64,000 bases of DNA from Fodinibacter sp963707895 (GTDB lineage: Bacteria > Actinomycetota > Actinomycetes > Actinomycetales > Dermatophilaceae). The notes below the pieces were generated by a model. That model ran no database searches, was not told the origin of the DNA, and worked only from the letters and a program-made list of their open reading frames with translations. The stretch's first letter is position 1; every line of letters begins with the position of its first letter. The stretch covers positions 62,001 through 126,000 of the forward strand of contig CAVPRS010000007.1 of NCBI GenBank assembly GCA_963707895.1, read 5' to 3'. The position numbers and the translations under genes were made by a program. Positions 62,186-64,000 of the stretch are shown here, piece by piece.

Positions 62186-62326
62186 GGTGCTCTCCCCTCT
62201 CGTGGTGGCGTGGCGGCGACCGCCGCCCCGCGGTGCCCGGTCCCCCCGGAGCACGTCCCGGACGCTAGGGGTGCGGGTGGCGGGCCGTCGATGGGGAGGC
62301 CTCCCCGCGTGGGGGAGGGCCCGGCA

Positions 62327-62332
62327 TACAGT
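62327..62332 (+). promoter_or_regulatory. Leaderless -10 (TACAGT) of the LOG-family gene
   Basis: TACAGT is 6 nt upstream of the GTG at 62339. It fixes the start codon, because the open frame extends almost 1 kb further upstream. No ribosome-binding sequence is present. Confidence 0.5.
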
Positions 62333-62338
62333 GACGGC

Positions 62339-63169
<831 letters not shown>

Positions 63170-63185
63170 CCGCAGGTCGCCGCCG

Positions 63186-63191
63186 TAGGAT
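63186..63191 (+). promoter_or_regulatory. Leaderless -10 (TAGGAT) of the DivIVA-like gene
   Basis: TAGGAT stands exactly 7 nt before the GTG at 63199 and only 17 nt after the LOG gene stop. It suggests that the DivIVA-like gene has its own promoter in spite of the short gap. Confidence 0.45.
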
Positions 63192-63198
63192 CGGGCCC

Positions 63199-63507
63199 GT
63201 GGTCCCGGACGTCATCCTCGTGCTCGTCGCCGTCGCGCTCGTGGCGGCGGTGCTCGGCGTCGCCAGTGGTCGGCTGCACGCGGACCCCCTCGCCGATGCG
63301 GTGCACACGACCTCCGACCCGGGACTCCCCGAGCCGGCGGCCGCCTCCGACGTCGACGCGGTGCGCTTCGACACCGCGCTGCGCGGCTACCGCATGGACG
63401 AGGTCGACGCGCGGCTCGAGGTGCTGCGCGACGACCTCGCCGAGCGCGAACGCACCCTCGAAGCCCTGCGGGCGCAGCAGCGCGACACCCGGACCGAGGA
63501 CTGGTGA
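63199..63507 (+). CDS. Small membrane-anchored DivIVA-domain protein
   Basis: 102 residues. One N-terminal helix (VILVLVAVALVAAVLGVASG) followed by a short loop and a DivIVA-like segment FDTALRGYRMDEVDARLEVL then a coiled coil (RDDLAERERTLEALRAQQ). The F-x-x-x-x-R-G-Y-x-x-x-E-V-D pattern is the DivIVA N-terminal signature. Mycobacteria encode a similar small protein (Rv1209) in this neighbourhood. Possible role at curved or growing membrane; unproven. Confidence 0.75.
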   Translation: MVPDVILVLVAVALVAAVLGVASGRLHADPLADAVHTTSDPGLPEPAAASDVDAVRFDTALRGYRMDEVDARLEVLRDDLAERERTLEALRAQQRDTRTEDW

Positions 63508-63511
63508 GGGC

Positions 63512-63976
63512 ATGGCGTTCACCGTCAGCCGGCGCACCGAGCTCGCGCCGGAGGCTGCCTACGCGGCCCTGACCGACCTCGCGGAGCACACCCGGCACGT
63601 GCCCCTCACCGACATCGCGGTGCCCGAGGGCGGCCTGCGGCTCGGGGCCGAGGTCGTCGCGTGGACCCGGCTCGGCCCCCTCGCGGCTGCCGACCGGATG
63701 CTCGTCACGGCCCTCGAGCCGGGCCGACGGCTGCGGCTGGTCAAGACGGGGTGGCTGCTGCGCGGCTGGGCCGACATCACGGTCGACCCCGACCCGGCGA
63801 CGGCGGGAGGGTCCTTGGTCACCTGGACCGAGGAGCTCTGGCTGCCCGGACTGCACCGGCTCACCCGGCCGGCCGGCGACCGGCTCGGCCCCGAGCTGTT
63901 CTCCCGCGTCGTCGACGGCCTGCTGGCCCGCGCGCTCGCCGACAGCGCGGTCGCCGATGGGGGGAGCGCGCCGTGA
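63512..63976 (+). CDS. SRPBCC-family (polyketide cyclase/START-like) protein
   Basis: 154 residues. Helix-grip fold with MAFTVSRRTELAPEAAYAAL, DLAEHTRHVPLTDI and a C-terminal helix GPELFSRVVDGLLARALADS. Such proteins bind hydrophobic ligands; the ligand is unknown. Four bp after the DivIVA-like stop with GAGGG before the ATG. Its stop overlaps the next GTG (GTGA), so it is coupled to the gene leaving the window. Confidence 0.75.
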   Translation: MAFTVSRRTELAPEAAYAALTDLAEHTRHVPLTDIAVPEGGLRLGAEVVAWTRLGPLAAADRMLVTALEPGRRLRLVKTGWLLRGWADITVDPDPATAGGSLVTWTEELWLPGLHRLTRPAGDRLGPELFSRVVDGLLARALADSAVADGGSAP

Positions 63977-64000
63977 GCTGGGCCGTCTTCCTCGCCGTGC
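63973..64000 (+). CDS. Start of a gene cut by the right edge
   Basis: A GTG overlapping the SRPBCC stop opens MSWAVFLAV before the window ends. Nine codons are too few for any family call. Confidence 0.4.

Overview
The window comes from a very GC-rich actinobacterium. Mycothiol biosynthesis (mshB), the succinylase lysine/meso-DAP branch (dapC, dapD, dapE), typA next to an LpqW-like protein, many GTG starts and many start codons with an A..T-type -10 box only 6-7 nt upstream (leaderless mRNAs) point to Actinomycetia. Order Micrococcales, perhaps an Intrasporangiaceae-like genus, is my inference. The order typA - LpqW-like - mshB - fdxA - dapC - dapD/dapE - LOG protein keeps the Mycobacterium tuberculosis order with intervening genes removed.

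Layout. 1-4.1 kb: two NarL/LuxR-type two-component systems. 4.2-12.1 kb: an accessory stretch with a membrane protein, about 1.3 kb of unassigned DNA, a frame-broken subtilisin-like protease, a 19-codon mini-ORF, a 137-residue unknown protein, a long Cys-pair YVTN beta-propeller and the 3' remnant of a type I restriction methyltransferase. 12.1-13.2 kb: a winged-helix/MNT plus HEPN pair that looks like a type VII toxin-antitoxin module. 14-16.4 kb: GH36 alpha-galactosidase. 16.5-22 kb (minus): a coupled operon of a methyltransferase, a CDP-alcohol phosphotransferase fused to a sulfatase-like domain, a second methyltransferase and a flavin monooxygenase. 22-27.5 kb: membrane proteins, DUF5995, a threonine aldolase-like enzyme, a spermidine synthase-like protein and a lipoprotein. 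27.7-31 kb: an MFS + cyclic-nucleotide-binding + patatin giant protein. 31-39.5 kb: PIG-L deacetylase, DUF3311/sodium-solute symporter pair, malQ, an AbiEi-type gene embedded in REP-like palindromes, a GATase, a VIT1 transporter and a pterin dehydratase. 39.6-45.6 kb (minus): a complete oligopeptide ABC importer. 45.9-52.8 kb: typA - LpqW-like - mshB - flavin reductase - VanW, the last four translationally coupled. 52.8-64 kb: GNAT, fdxA, dapC, citrate synthase, secreted cell-wall proteins, dapD/dapE, LOG, DivIVA-like and SRPBCC proteins.

Two caveats matter. First, at least twelve otherwise well-conserved genes are split by single-base frameshifts, several at short homopolymers. The density is highest in the first 12 kb, which fits base-calling indels better than genuine decay; I annotate these as single genes and say so. 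Second, all function calls rest on reading motifs by eye.

The most interesting signals are regulatory and architectural: the interlocked divergent leaderless promoters of dapD and dapE; the single palindromic -10 shared by fdxA and a GNAT gene; the REP-like palindromes with compensatory arm changes that bracket an AbiEi-type gene and supply the C-terminus of its neighbour; a 60-nt palindromic element read through in frame inside the GNAT gene; the wHTH-MNT/HEPN module between 15-bp direct repeats beside an hsdM remnant; and the protease / mini-ORF / double-propeller cluster.
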